Below are positions 19,452 to 28,057 of a DNA stretch of 64,000 nt, one piece after another. The notes beneath the pieces were generated by a model, which did not search any database, was not told where the DNA came from, and saw only the letters and a list, made by a program, of their open reading frames with translations. The translations under genes and the position numbers were made by a program. The DNA comes from Acinetobacter colistiniresistens (GTDB lineage: Bacteria > Pseudomonadota > Gammaproteobacteria > Pseudomonadales > Moraxellaceae), in NCBI RefSeq assembly GCF_000413935.1, contig NZ_KE340383.1, forward strand, positions 62,001 to 126,000, read 5' to 3'. Numbering within the stretch: position 1 is the first letter of the stretch; each line of letters starts with the position of its first letter.

Positions 19452-21293
19452 ATGAGCCAGACTACGCAGACCGATATTATTACTCTTGGTGATGTCGCTA
19501 CTCGACTTCCAAACTTCATCACTAAAGTACCTCATATCCTTAATGGTCTTAAACAGGCATATTTACGAACGCCATCTTCTCCCGCAGGTTTAGGTATTGC
19601 CTTTGAAAAAGCAGTCAAGCGCAACCCTCAAGGCATCGCACTGTTATTTGAAGATCAAAGTTACAGTTACCAAACATTAAACGAATGGGCAAACCAGATT
19701 GCACATTACTATTTGTCACTCGGTGCGAAAAAAGGTGATGTAATTGCGGTGATGGTTGAAAACCGTCCTGAACTGATTGCCAGTATTGTTGCCTTGGCCA
19801 AAATTGGCGTCACTATTGCACTCGTCAACACCTCTCAGGTGGGTAAAGTTCTCGCACATAGCATTAACTTGGTCAATCCGATTGCTGTGATTGCGGGTGA
19901 AGAAGTGCGTGCTGCCATTGATGAAGCGCGTCAAGATTTAAAAGTTGCCCAAGATCGTTTTCACTGGTTTGCCGATCAGGAAACCCGTAAAAATGCGGGG
20001 ACTGCGCCACAAGGTTATCTCAACCTTGCGCAACAAATTGATCAGTTCCCAAAATTCAACCCATCAACCACACGCACCGTAACGGGTAAAGATGGTTTGT
20101 TCTATATTTACACCTCTGGTACCACAGGCTTACCAAAAGCCGTCATCTTTACACACAGTCGCTGGACGCTTGCTTATGGCACCTACGGACATATCCTGAA
20201 CTTAGGTAAAGATGATGTGATGTACGTGACCCTACCGCTCTATCACGCAACTGGCGTGGTTGTATGCTGGTGTGGTGTTATCGCAGGTAGTGCAACCCTG
20301 GCGGTACGTCGTAAATATTCAACCAGTGCGTTCTGGAAAGACGTACAGAAGTTTAATGCCTCTGCGATTGGTTATGTGGGTGAGCTCTGCCGTTACTTAA
20401 TCGATGCACCAGCAACTGAACAAGATCGTGCCCATCGCGTCACCAAAATGATTGGTAATGGCATGCGTCCAAATATTTGGAGCAAGTTCAAAGAACGGTT
20501 TGGTGTCGAAGAAGTACTCGAACTGTATGCATCAAGTGAAGGAAATGTGGGCTTTAGCAATATATTCAACTTTGACAATACGGTTGGCTTCTCTCCAACC
20601 CCGTATGCGATCGTTGAATTTGACAAAGAAAAAAATGAGCCAGTCCGTGACAAGAAAGGCTATTGCAAGAAAGTGAAAACCGGTGAAGTCGGCTTACTTA
20701 TTGGTAAAATCACCAGCCGTTCTCCATTTGATGGCTATACCGACCCTGAAAAGAATAAGTCTGTGATCTTGAAAGATGTGTTTACTCAAGGGGATTCCTA
20801 TTTCAATACCGGTGACTTGGTTCGTGACATTGGTTTCCGTCATGCCCAGTTTGTGGATCGCTTAGGTGATACCTTCCGCTGGAAAGGTGAAAACGTTTCG
20901 ACCACAGAAGTTGAAAACATGGTCTGCGAATATGAAAAAATCGCTGAAGCCGTGGTCTACGGTGTTGAAATTCCAAATACCAATGGTCGTGCTGGTATGG
21001 CTGCAATTACCTTGGTCGATGGGGCAGAACTCAATGATGCGGATTTAAGCGAAATGGTCAACGTATTCCAGAAATGCTTACCATCTTATGCAATTCCAGT
21101 GTTCTTACGTGTTCAAGAAAAAGTCGAAACCACAGGCACATTTAAATATCAGAAAAATAAACTGAAAGAAGATTCGTTTAATCCAGGCAAAACTTCTGAA
21201 CGTTTGCTGGTTTTATTACCAGGTGCAAATCGCTATTCTGATGTAAATACTGAGATATTTGACAATATTCAAAGCTATCAGTACCGTTTTTAG
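19452..21293 (+). CDS. Long-chain acyl-CoA synthetase (FATP-like)
   Basis: A 613-residue AMP-forming acyl-CoA ligase that activates fatty acids for oxidation or lipid synthesis. The AMP-binding P-loop is YTSGTTGLPKAV (residues ~219-230). The adenylate motif includes YASSEGN, and the hinge region reads FNTGDLVRDIG then DRLGDTFRWKGENVSTTEVE. The R-W-K-G-E-N-V-S-T pattern is typical of the very-long-chain/FATP branch rather than classic FadD. It stands alone between the rne terminator and the tRNA genes. Confidence 0.87.
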   Translation: MSQTTQTDIITLGDVATRLPNFITKVPHILNGLKQAYLRTPSSPAGLGIAFEKAVKRNPQGIALLFEDQSYSYQTLNEWANQIAHYYLSLGAKKGDVIAVMVENRPELIASIVALAKIGVTIALVNTSQVGKVLAHSINLVNPIAVIAGEEVRAAIDEARQDLKVAQDRFHWFADQETRKNAGTAPQGYLNLAQQIDQFPKFNPSTTRTVTGKDGLFYIYTSGTTGLPKAVIFTHSRWTLAYGTYGHILNLGKDDVMYVTLPLYHATGVVVCWCGVIAGSATLAVRRKYSTSAFWKDVQKFNASAIGYVGELCRYLIDAPATEQDRAHRVTKMIGNGMRPNIWSKFKERFGVEEVLELYASSEGNVGFSNIFNFDNTVGFSPTPYAIVEFDKEKNEPVRDKKGYCKKVKTGEVGLLIGKITSRSPFDGYTDPEKNKSVILKDVFTQGDSYFNTGDLVRDIGFRHAQFVDRLGDTFRWKGENVSTTEVENMVCEYEKIAEAVVYGVEIPNTNGRAGMAAITLVDGAELNDADLSEMVNVFQKCLPSYAIPVFLRVQEKVETTGTFKYQKNKLKEDSFNPGKTSERLLVLLPGANRYSDVNTEIFDNIQSYQYRF

Positions 21294-21365
21294 TTTATTT
21301 TTTAGCTAAACAAGAGGAAATCGTGCTTTTTATAAACAATCATGCAGATGTTTTTAAATTTCCTC

Positions 21366-21393
21366 TTGTGTTAGCTGAATAAGTTGCTAGAAT
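21366..21393 (+). promoter_or_regulatory. Candidate promoter of the tRNA-Lys genes
   Basis: TTGTGT (21366-21371), a 16-base spacer and TAGAAT (21388-21393) lie about 75 bp upstream of the first tRNA. A good sigma-70 match by eye; not tested. Confidence 0.45.
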
Positions 21394-21467
21394 ACGCAAC
21401 ATCAAAACGAAGACGCATTTAGAACCAATTAGTTTCTGTTGCGTAGCATGTTTAAACACTTGCTTAT

Positions 21468-21543
21468 GGGTCGTTAGCTCAGCTGGTAGAGCAGCGGACT
21501 TTTAATCCGTTGGTCCCGCGTTCGAATCGCGGACGACCCACCA
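21468..21543 (+). tRNA. tRNA-Lys (anticodon TTT), copy 1
   Basis: A 76-nt cloverleaf with an encoded CCA. The acceptor stem is GGGTCGT/ACGACCC, the anticodon arm is GCGGACTTTTAATCCGT, and the T-arm contains GTTCGAATC. Anticodon TTT reads AAA and AAG. Confidence 0.97.
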
Positions 21544-21660
21544 TCTTATGTTTTGATCTTCCTGAATAAGGGTTGATAACCGAAAGTTATCAAGATTTGT
21601 AAGACTACGCGCTTTGCTTGTCTTGCAATAATTTTAGAGTGTTACTCTAAAATTCTTTCA

Positions 21661-21736
21661 GGGTCGTTAGCTCAGCTGGTAGAGCAGCGGACTTTTAATC
21701 CGTTGGTCCCGCGTTCGAATCGCGGACGACCCACCA
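21661..21736 (+). tRNA. tRNA-Lys (anticodon TTT), copy 2
   Basis: Identical over all 76 nt to the copy at 21468. The 117-bp spacer holds two hairpins (TTGATAAC/GTTATCAA near 21573 and TTTTAGAGT/ACTCTAAAA near 21634), likely tRNA-processing structures. Both copies probably share one precursor transcript ending at the terminator at 21743. Confidence 0.97.
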
Positions 21737-21742
21737 AATTCT

Positions 21743-21775
21743 AAAAAGCCTCATCTTAGTTGATGAGGCTTTTTT
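21743..21775 (+). terminator. Rho-independent terminator after tRNA-Lys genes
   Basis: The stem AGCCTCATC/GATGAGGCT, flanked by an A-run and a T-run, lies right after the second tRNA. Confidence 0.92.
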
Positions 21776-21861
21776 ATTGTCTACTTGGTTTCTTTCAGAA
21801 AAATGACAATACCATTTGAATCGCCTGAAGCATCCATGCTGCAAGCATCACGATAGTTTAA

Positions 21862-23016
21862 TTATAGAAATTGTTCTAAAACCGAATTTAAAAAGATGTG
21901 TCCCTGCTCGGTACAGGCAATCCGACTCGGATCAGCAAGCAATAATTTTTTCTGGCGTAATGGATTAAGCCTCGCTTCCAGCTCACTCAAATCCAATCCG
22001 GTACGCTGGGTATAAAATTCGGCAGCAACGCCTTGATTTAAGCGCAATGCATTCATCATAAATTCAAAAGGTAATTCCTCTGTCTCGATACGCTTCATTT
22101 GCACATGTTCAGCAGGCACTTTAGCTAAATAGTCCTTCGGTAAGCGGGTCTTCTGAAAACGATAAACGCCATCTGGTCGGGTAACTTTGCCATGTGCACC
22201 TGCACCAATCGCCAGATAATCACCAAATTCCCAATAATTTAAATTATGTGCTGATGGCTTTTCCTTACGCCATGCTGAAACTTCATAATTCACATAACCA
22301 TTGGCTTTTAAATAAGCCTCACCTTGCGCTTGAATATGCTCCAAAATTTCATCTTGTGGCAATACAGGCTGAGTACGGAAAAAAACGGTATTCGGCTCAA
22401 TGGTAAGTTGATACCAGCTAATATGCGTTGCACCCTGCTCCACAGCCAATCTAAGATCCGTTAACGCCTGTTGTTCCGTCTGTTGGGGCAAACCATGCAT
22501 GAGATCGACATTAACGCGCTCAAAGCCAGCCTGACGCGCCTGTTGAATTGCATCCAGTGCATTATTGGCTGAGTGGATACGACCGAGTCGCTGTAAATGG
22601 TCTGGATCAAAACTTTGTACACCCAACGATAAACGATTAATCCCCACTGCCAGATAATCGGCAAATGGATCATGTTCCACCGTACCCGGATTGGCTTCCA
22701 AGGTAATTTCACAGTCGGCTTCAAAGTCTAAACGTGCTTTAAGTTGATCAAATAACCATTGATAACCTTGCGCAGAAATCAGTGACGGCGTCCCCCCACC
22801 AATAAACACACTATGAATCGATCGACCTTGTGCCATTTCAACCTGAGTCTCAAAGTCAGCCACCAAGGCAGCCAAATATTGCTGTTCCAGATCTATCGAC
22901 AATTGTCCATCGGGAACGGCGTGCGAGTTAAAGTCACAATAAGGACATTTACGTACGCACCATGGCATATGGATATACAAGGACAGTGGGATATTTGCAG
23001 GATTTAACAGACTCAA
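21862..23016 (-). CDS. hemW: Radical SAM heme chaperone HemW
   Basis: A 384-residue radical-SAM protein of the HemN/HemW family. The [4Fe-4S] cysteines are Cys20, Cys24 and Cys27 in CVRKCPYCDF. The family GGGTPS motif and the SLGVQSFD segment follow. The extra HemN cysteine region is absent, which fits HemW (heme insertion) rather than coproporphyrinogen oxidase. The start appears to be a TTG at 23016, because no ATG lies before the conserved LSLYIHMPWC. Confidence 0.9.
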   Translation of the reverse strand: MSLLNPANIPLSLYIHMPWCVRKCPYCDFNSHAVPDGQLSIDLEQQYLAALVADFETQVEMAQGRSIHSVFIGGGTPSLISAQGYQWLFDQLKARLDFEADCEITLEANPGTVEHDPFADYLAVGINRLSLGVQSFDPDHLQRLGRIHSANNALDAIQQARQAGFERVNVDLMHGLPQQTEQQALTDLRLAVEQGATHISWYQLTIEPNTVFFRTQPVLPQDEILEHIQAQGEAYLKANGYVNYEVSAWRKEKPSAHNLNYWEFGDYLAIGAGAHGKVTRPDGVYRFQKTRLPKDYLAKVPAEHVQMKRIETEELPFEFMMNALRLNQGVAAEFYTQRTGLDLSELEARLNPLRQKKLLLADPSRIACTEQGHIFLNSVLEQFL

Positions 23017-23155
23017 GATACAAGCTCAATGAAAGAACCTGATCATTTTAACATGACTCGGCTCGGCACGGTTGCAGCTTCAATATTGCATACCGCTTAT
23101 CATCCCTGACTTATTCAGTTAGACTGAAAACATAAAAAACAATTAGACCGATAAT

Positions 23156-23617
23156 ATGATGAAAATTTCCAGCCAATTGCTCTTTATTCTGCCCCTTGCT
23201 TTAGGGATCGGGATTGCAATGGCCTTTCAAACGGCAATTAATGCACAACTCCGAGAGTATCTGAATTCCCCACTGCAAGCCGCCTTACTTTCATTTTTGA
23301 TTGGGACGATTATTCTGGGCCTGCTTGTTTACTTCCAAGGCGCAGCAAAACCCAGTTTAACTGAACTTTCACAAATTCCATGGTTTCTCTGGTTAGGGGG
23401 ATGCCTTGGGGTTTATGCAATCAGCATGAGCATTTATACTGCACCTAAACTTGGATTTTTAACTTTCTCGGGTTTGGTTATTTTTGGACAGTTGGTGATT
23501 TCCATGTTCATCGATCACTTTGGCTGGTTAGGTACTGAAAAAACACCGATTAACTGGCAACGCCTGCTGGGCAGTATCGTGATTTTTATTGGTGTGTTAT
23601 TCACACTGCAACGCTAA
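23156..23617 (+). CDS. YdcZ-type (DUF606) DMT-family membrane protein
   Basis: A 153-residue protein with five hydrophobic segments and the family patterns GIAMAFQTAINAQLR near the N-terminus and SIVIFIGVLF at the end. It belongs to the YdcZ/DUF606 group of small drug/metabolite-transporter relatives, which may act as half-transporters that pair. Substrate unknown. It is followed 31 bp later by the MATE pump gene on the same strand. Confidence 0.78.
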   Translation: MMKISSQLLFILPLALGIGIAMAFQTAINAQLREYLNSPLQAALLSFLIGTIILGLLVYFQGAAKPSLTELSQIPWFLWLGGCLGVYAISMSIYTAPKLGFLTFSGLVIFGQLVISMFIDHFGWLGTEKTPINWQRLLGSIVIFIGVLFTLQR

Positions 23618-23648
23618 TTCTCCCTCATTTTAATAAGAGTATTTTTTT

Positions 23649-25007
23649 GTGTCCCATGCCACAACCAAGCGCTTTGAACTTAAACAGCTGTTCCATTTGA
23701 TGTTTCCGATCCTGATCACACAGTTTGCCCAAGCTGGATTAGGATTAATTGATACGATTATGGCAGGGCATTTGTCTGCCACTGATTTAGCCGCGATTGC
23801 CGTGGGTGTTGGTCTATGGATTCCGATCATGCTGCTCTTTGCAGGCATCATGCTGGCAACCACACCTTTGGTGGCCGAAGCCCGTGGTGCAAGAACCCCT
23901 GAAAAAATTCCAACCATTGCCCGCCAGTCTTTATGGGTCGCTGTGATTCTCGGGATTGTAGCGATGTTGATTCTGCAATGTATGCCCATGTTCCTACCAC
24001 TATTGGGTGTGCCTGAAAGCTTAATCCCGAAAGCGAGCCTGTTCTTACATGCGATTGGCTTTGGTATGCCTGCTGTGATGATGTATGCGGCGCTACGCAG
24101 TTATTCTGAAGCATTGGGACATCCACGCCCTGTGACCGCAATTAGCTTGATTGCCCTGCTGGTCTTGATTCCGCTGAATTTTATTTTTATGTATGGCTTT
24201 GGGCCAATCCCGGCATTGGGCAGCGCAGGCTGTGGTTTTGCAACAGCGATCTTGCAATGGCTGATGTTTATCACTTTGGCGACTTATATTTCCAAAGCCA
24301 AAGCCTATAAGCAAGCACCGATCTTCACCAAATGGGAAAAACTTGATCCCGTTTGGATTAAACGCATTTTAAAGCTGGGTTTACCGATTGGTCTGGCAGT
24401 ATTTTTTGAGGTCAGTATTTTTAGTACTGGAGCGATTGTACTGGGTCCGCTCGGTGAAAATGCCATTGCAGCCCATCAGATTGCCATTTCAGTCACCTCA
24501 CAGCTGTTTATGATTCCGTTGTCCTTAGCAATTGCCTTGACGATTCGTGTTGGCATGTATTATGGCGAACAAAACTGGCATGCGATGCGTCAAGTACAAA
24601 TTGTGGGGCTGATCACTGCCACGATCTTTGCGGCCTTGACCATGACTCTAATTGCACTTGCACGCCCCCATATCGTGGCGATTTATACCACGGATATCAA
24701 CGTGATTCCGGTGGCGATGTACCTGCTCTGGTTCGCAATGGCGTATCAATTGATGGATGCATGGCAAGTCAGTGCAGCAGGTTGTTTACGTGGTATGCAA
24801 GACACTCAGGCCCCAATGTGGATTACCTTAATGGCCTACTGGGTCATTGCTTTCCCAATCGGCTTATATCTGGCGCGTTATACCATTTGGGGTGTGGCAG
24901 GCGTTTGGCTCGGCCTGATCATTGGTTTAAGTATTGCCTGTGTATTACTAATCGCCCGTTTATATTTAAATAATAAACGTTTGGCACAGCGTGCCCTCAG
25001 TACATAA
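23649..25007 (+). CDS. abeM: MATE family multidrug efflux pump AbeM
   Basis: A 452-residue protein with about 12 membrane segments and the MATE-type N-terminal repeat (FPILITQFAQAGLGLIDTIM, then LVAEARGART). It reads very close to AbeM of Acinetobacter, a proton-driven exporter of fluoroquinolones and cationic dyes. The start is a GTG at 23649, since the family sequence begins immediately downstream. Specificity is inferred from family. It is likely co-transcribed with the YdcZ-type gene. Confidence 0.87.
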   Translation: MSHATTKRFELKQLFHLMFPILITQFAQAGLGLIDTIMAGHLSATDLAAIAVGVGLWIPIMLLFAGIMLATTPLVAEARGARTPEKIPTIARQSLWVAVILGIVAMLILQCMPMFLPLLGVPESLIPKASLFLHAIGFGMPAVMMYAALRSYSEALGHPRPVTAISLIALLVLIPLNFIFMYGFGPIPALGSAGCGFATAILQWLMFITLATYISKAKAYKQAPIFTKWEKLDPVWIKRILKLGLPIGLAVFFEVSIFSTGAIVLGPLGENAIAAHQIAISVTSQLFMIPLSLAIALTIRVGMYYGEQNWHAMRQVQIVGLITATIFAALTMTLIALARPHIVAIYTTDINVIPVAMYLLWFAMAYQLMDAWQVSAAGCLRGMQDTQAPMWITLMAYWVIAFPIGLYLARYTIWGVAGVWLGLIIGLSIACVLLIARLYLNNKRLAQRALST

Positions 25008-25204
25008 AAATTAACCCGCATTGAGTGTTATTGATTCAGGGCAGCATGGACGCTGCTCTTAAACTTATCCTCTCATTCAATACCTCCATTTACCCCCTTC
25101 ACAGCATACTTACATCACTTAACATTTTGGTATAGGCAATTTAAGTTTTGTCGCCTATGATCAAAGCATCACTTTGAAACTGGATCACCCGAGGTCAAGT
25201 CCAT

Positions 25205-26497
25205 ATGGCAAAACATGCAAGCTCTCCCAGTAAGCGTTTTTTAAAACTGGCTGGCATGACCGCAAGTATTGCCAGCAAAAGCGTTGCCAATTCCATCCGC
25301 AATCTCACCGCAGATGAAGAACAAAAAAATGCAGCGCGCAGCAAACTGTTTCAAGATATTGGTTTGCAGATTGCAGATACCTTGGGCGAAATGAAAGGCG
25401 CAGTGATGAAAGTCGGGCAAATTGCCTCGCAATATAAGGATATCTTCCCACCAGAAGTCGCCAAAGCCATTGCCAAACTGCAACGCCAAGCCCCCGCCAT
25501 GCCTTTTGCTTCAATTCAGCAACAAGTTGAAAAAGAGTTGGGCAAACCGTTAAACCAGATTTTTAGTTCCTTTGAAACAGAACCCTTTGCGGCTGCTTCA
25601 ATTGGTCAAGTCCATCGCGCGGTGCTGCCGAACGGTCAAGCTGTGGTGGTGAAAGTACAATATCCAGGAGTGGATCAAGCCTGTGAAAGTGATTTAAAAC
25701 AGGTTCGTCTGGCTTTACGCTTAATGGGTGTATTGAAGATTGATAAGAAGCTGCAAGATCAATTATTTCAGGAAATCCAAGACAGCTTATCTGCCGAACT
25801 GAATTATGAAATCGAAGCACAAAACCTAGAAGTCTTTAAAACCTTCCATGAAAAACTGGATGATCAGATCATCATTCCGACTGTATATAAAGATTATTCA
25901 TCGCGTCGGGTGCTGACCCTAAGTCTTGAACAAGGTGAATCGATTGAAACCGCCAGCACTTGGTCTGTGGAAACCCGTAATCAAATCGGTCGTCGCCTGA
26001 TTCGCGCCCTAGGGCAGGAAATGTTTTTCTTGAAACGGTTCCATTGTGACCCACATCCCGGCAATTTTGCTTTCCGTGAAGATGGCAGCGTGATTATCTA
26101 TGATTACGGCAGCGTTAAGACCCTTTCACCTGAAATCATTCAGCACTTCAAAGCACTGGTGAATGCCGCTCGCCAAGAGGATATTGCTCAAGTGGAAGAT
26201 TTACTGGTGGAACTTCATTCAATTGCTGAAAAGCAGAAATTCCCAAGTGAACTCTATACACAATGGATTGAAATCCTGTTACGCCCGTTAAGCACCCATT
26301 ATGACTTTGCCGAGAACTCATCACACCACGATGGCATGCTGTTGGTGAAAAAATCGTTGAAATACTGGGATGTGTTTAAGCCTTCTCCAGATACCTTAAT
26401 GGTCAACCGAACCATTTCAGGACATTACTGGAACCTGATTCACCTCAAAGTACATGATAATCTCAACGATTTATTTGAAGAACTGGTTCCGAACTAA
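25205..26497 (+). CDS. ABC1/UbiB-family atypical kinase
   Basis: A 430-residue ABC1 (ADCK/UbiB) family protein. The diagnostic KVGQ motif lies at residues 69-72. The nucleotide region reads AAASIGQVHRA (in place of a glycine-rich loop) and VVVKVQYPG. The catalytic part has FHCDPHPGN and YDYGSVK, corresponding to the kinase catalytic and metal-binding Asp. It lacks the two C-terminal membrane helices of true UbiB, so a separate role from ubiquinone synthesis is likely. Monocistronic, with its own terminator. Confidence 0.85.
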   Translation: MAKHASSPSKRFLKLAGMTASIASKSVANSIRNLTADEEQKNAARSKLFQDIGLQIADTLGEMKGAVMKVGQIASQYKDIFPPEVAKAIAKLQRQAPAMPFASIQQQVEKELGKPLNQIFSSFETEPFAAASIGQVHRAVLPNGQAVVVKVQYPGVDQACESDLKQVRLALRLMGVLKIDKKLQDQLFQEIQDSLSAELNYEIEAQNLEVFKTFHEKLDDQIIIPTVYKDYSSRRVLTLSLEQGESIETASTWSVETRNQIGRRLIRALGQEMFFLKRFHCDPHPGNFAFREDGSVIIYDYGSVKTLSPEIIQHFKALVNAARQEDIAQVEDLLVELHSIAEKQKFPSELYTQWIEILLRPLSTHYDFAENSSHHDGMLLVKKSLKYWDVFKPSPDTLMVNRTISGHYWNLIHLKVHDNLNDLFEELVPN

Positions 26498-26503
26498 ACA
26501 TAT

Positions 26504-26535
26504 AAAAATGCCAATCAAATGATTGGCATTTTTAT
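26504..26535 (+). terminator. Rho-independent terminator after the ABC1 kinase
   Basis: The stem AAAAATGCCAATC/GATTGGCATTTTT with a short loop. Confidence 0.9.
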
Positions 26536-26659
26536 TTCAATTATATTCAATGATTTAATCAATTAATAGGCTTGTACAAAGCTCCATTTTCCATACTTGC
26601 TGATTCATTTTTTACACATAAATTCCAAAAAAACTTGAAATGAATAAGATTGACGGCAT

Positions 26660-26682
26660 ATATTGTTATGTTATAACATTTC
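26660..26682 (+). promoter_or_regulatory. Zur-like operator upstream of rpmE2
   Basis: Against the gammaproteobacterial Zur consensus (GAAATGTTATA-N-TATAACATTTC), the right half TATAACATTTC matches all 11 bases and the left half ATATTGTTATG matches 7 of 11. A 12-bp perfect palindrome, ATGTTATAACAT, is contained within it. It ends 24 bp before the L31 start, as expected for a zinc-repressed ribosomal protein paralogue. Confidence 0.75.
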
Positions 26683-26706
26683 TATCAACAATAGGAGTCA
26701 TTCAAA

Positions 26707-26961
26707 ATGCGTAAAGATATCCACCCTGCTTATCAACAAGTCTTGTTTCACGATACCAATGCCGATGCTTACTTCTTGATTGGCAGTACGCTTCAGACCA
26801 AACAAACCAAAGAATATCAAGGTCAGGTCTATCCTTACGTTACCCTTGATATCTCAAGTGCTTCGCATCCATTTTATACAGGTGAAGTTCGTCAAGCCAG
26901 TAATGAAGGTCGTGTGGCAAGCTTTAACAAACGCTTCGCGCGTTTTAACCGCAAAGGTTAA
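26707..26961 (+). CDS. rpmE2: 50S ribosomal protein L31 type B (zinc-independent)
   Basis: An 84-residue L31 paralogue. [20 protein letters not shown] and SHPFYTGE are typical of the type B form, and the sequence has no cysteine at all, so it cannot bind zinc as the primary L31 does. Known role: replaces the zinc-containing L31 under zinc starvation, freeing zinc. A Zur-like operator lies just upstream, an AGGAG site precedes the start, and a strong terminator follows. Confidence 0.94.
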   Translation: MRKDIHPAYQQVLFHDTNADAYFLIGSTLQTKQTKEYQGQVYPYVTLDISSASHPFYTGEVRQASNEGRVASFNKRFARFNRKG

Positions 26962-26998
26962 TCTTCATTTAAGTTTTACTTATTAGGCTGTAAGCATT

Positions 26999-27041
26999 AG
27001 AAGTCTAAGGCTATCTCTCCTCCACTTAGACTTCTTTTTTT
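26999..27041 (+). terminator. Rho-independent terminator after rpmE2
   Basis: The 11-bp stem AGAAGTCTAAG/CTTAGACTTCT (26999-27009 with 27025-27035) is followed by a run of T. Confidence 0.88.
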
Positions 27042-27052
27042 ATGCCTCACCT

Positions 27053-27382
27053 TCAAGAATCCGTCTTGGCCTGCCCCACCACACCAAATTCAATCGGCGT
27101 TTTGACATAAAACAAAGAAATTTCTTTGTCATTTAAATAGTTCAATAATTCAGTCGCCTGTTGATTGCTTACTGCAAACTGAATCTGTACAGGACGATCA
27201 GCCAACTCAAAAAAACTGGCGGAATGAAATAAGCCTTGATGGTCAATTCCTTCCATGCCTGCCAGTACCGTCGCGCCACGTAAATTCATCTGCTTCGCCA
27301 CAGCCAATAACCATTCACTCATCGGTTGTCCCTGATAAGTCCGATTTTGTGCCGTGTAAAAACTCAGTAAAAATCCATTCAT
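27053..27382 (-). CDS. DUF190 protein (PII-like fold), CrcB partner
   Basis: A 109-residue DUF190 protein. The family pattern LRGATVLAGMEGIDHQG lies mid-protein. DUF190 proteins have a PII-like ferredoxin fold and are often encoded beside crcB. The open frame continues upstream to 27409, but the ATG at 27382 has GGAG at the best spacing (8 bases), so that start is chosen. It begins 16 bp after crcB and shares its fluoride-controlled transcript. The molecular role in fluoride resistance is not known. Confidence 0.83.
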   Translation of the reverse strand: MNGFLLSFYTAQNRTYQGQPMSEWLLAVAKQMNLRGATVLAGMEGIDHQGLFHSASFFELADRPVQIQFAVSNQQATELLNYLNDKEISLFYVKTPIEFGVVGQAKTDS

Positions 27383-27398
27383 TGTCATCACTCCAAAG

Positions 27399-27779
27399 CT
27401 ATGCAGCACTCAGCCATTGATGCAAACTCATGCCTAAAATGGTAAACAGCAATGACCCAATCACATGAATCAGAATCGCTGCACAGGCATAGCCCAATTT
27501 ACCACTTTGTAATAAGGCAATAATCTCGGCAGAAAAGGTCGAAAATGTGGTTAATGCACCGCAGAAGCCTGTAATCACAAACAGTTTGTAATTGGGACTC
27601 AGTGAGCTTTGAGAAAAATAAGAAATTGCAAAACCAATAATAAAGCCACCGACAAAGTTAACTGTGACGGTTCCCAAGGGAATATTAGGAAAAATTGGAT
27701 TGAGTTTTAAACCCAAGAACCAACGCAACCATGCGCCGAGTACTGAGCCTAAAGCAATAGAGAGCAAAGGATAGTACAT
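27399..27779 (-). CDS. crcB: Fluoride channel CrcB (Fluc)
   Basis: A 126-residue, four-helix membrane protein that exports fluoride as a dual-topology dimer. Family signatures are GSVLGAWLRWFLG, GTVTVNFVGGFIIG with the conserved Asn, and TGFCGALTTFSTFS with the phenylalanine and threonine residues of the ion path. It is preceded by a fluoride riboswitch and followed by a DUF190 gene. It is a single full-length CrcB, so it would act as a homodimer. Confidence 0.93.
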   Translation of the reverse strand: MYYPLLSIALGSVLGAWLRWFLGLKLNPIFPNIPLGTVTVNFVGGFIIGFAISYFSQSSLSPNYKLFVITGFCGALTTFSTFSAEIIALLQSGKLGYACAAILIHVIGSLLFTILGMSLHQWLSAA

Positions 27780-27891
27780 AACTTACTCCAAACACAGCGT
27801 TGGAGCTAAAACGATATTCAGCATGGATTTATAGCTATTTTTCTGAGGATGATTCATTTGCGAACTCCAAAAGAGGAACAGAGCGCGCACA

Positions 27892-27970
27892 AACCTACGT
27901 CCCTGTTCAGGGTAACGTAGGCATCATTAGCCACAACGGCGGTTTGTAATAGGAGGAATGCCATCTCCTT
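27892..27970 (-). promoter_or_regulatory. Fluoride (crcB) riboswitch
   Basis: Read on the minus strand, the leader has the aptamer hallmarks in order: GGAGATGGCATTCCTCC, then ATTACAAACCGC, then GGCTAATGATGCCTACG. The last part can pair in a second hairpin, CCTACGT/ACGTAGG (27894-27921), a likely expression platform. Fluoride binding would raise expression of crcB, whose start is ~110 nt downstream. Confidence 0.93.
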
Positions 27971-28057
27971 TGTTCTAAAATAACATAATTTTTAGACAAC
28001 TCAACCGCTGTTTTTAAGCTTCAAGCAACTGTGTATAAACATAAAGTTATCCACAAT

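Noticed and set aside
21468..21736. The tRNA-Lys pair as an integration site
   Set aside because: No integrase, no partial tRNA copy as attachment repeat and no foreign genes nearby; a terminator follows directly.
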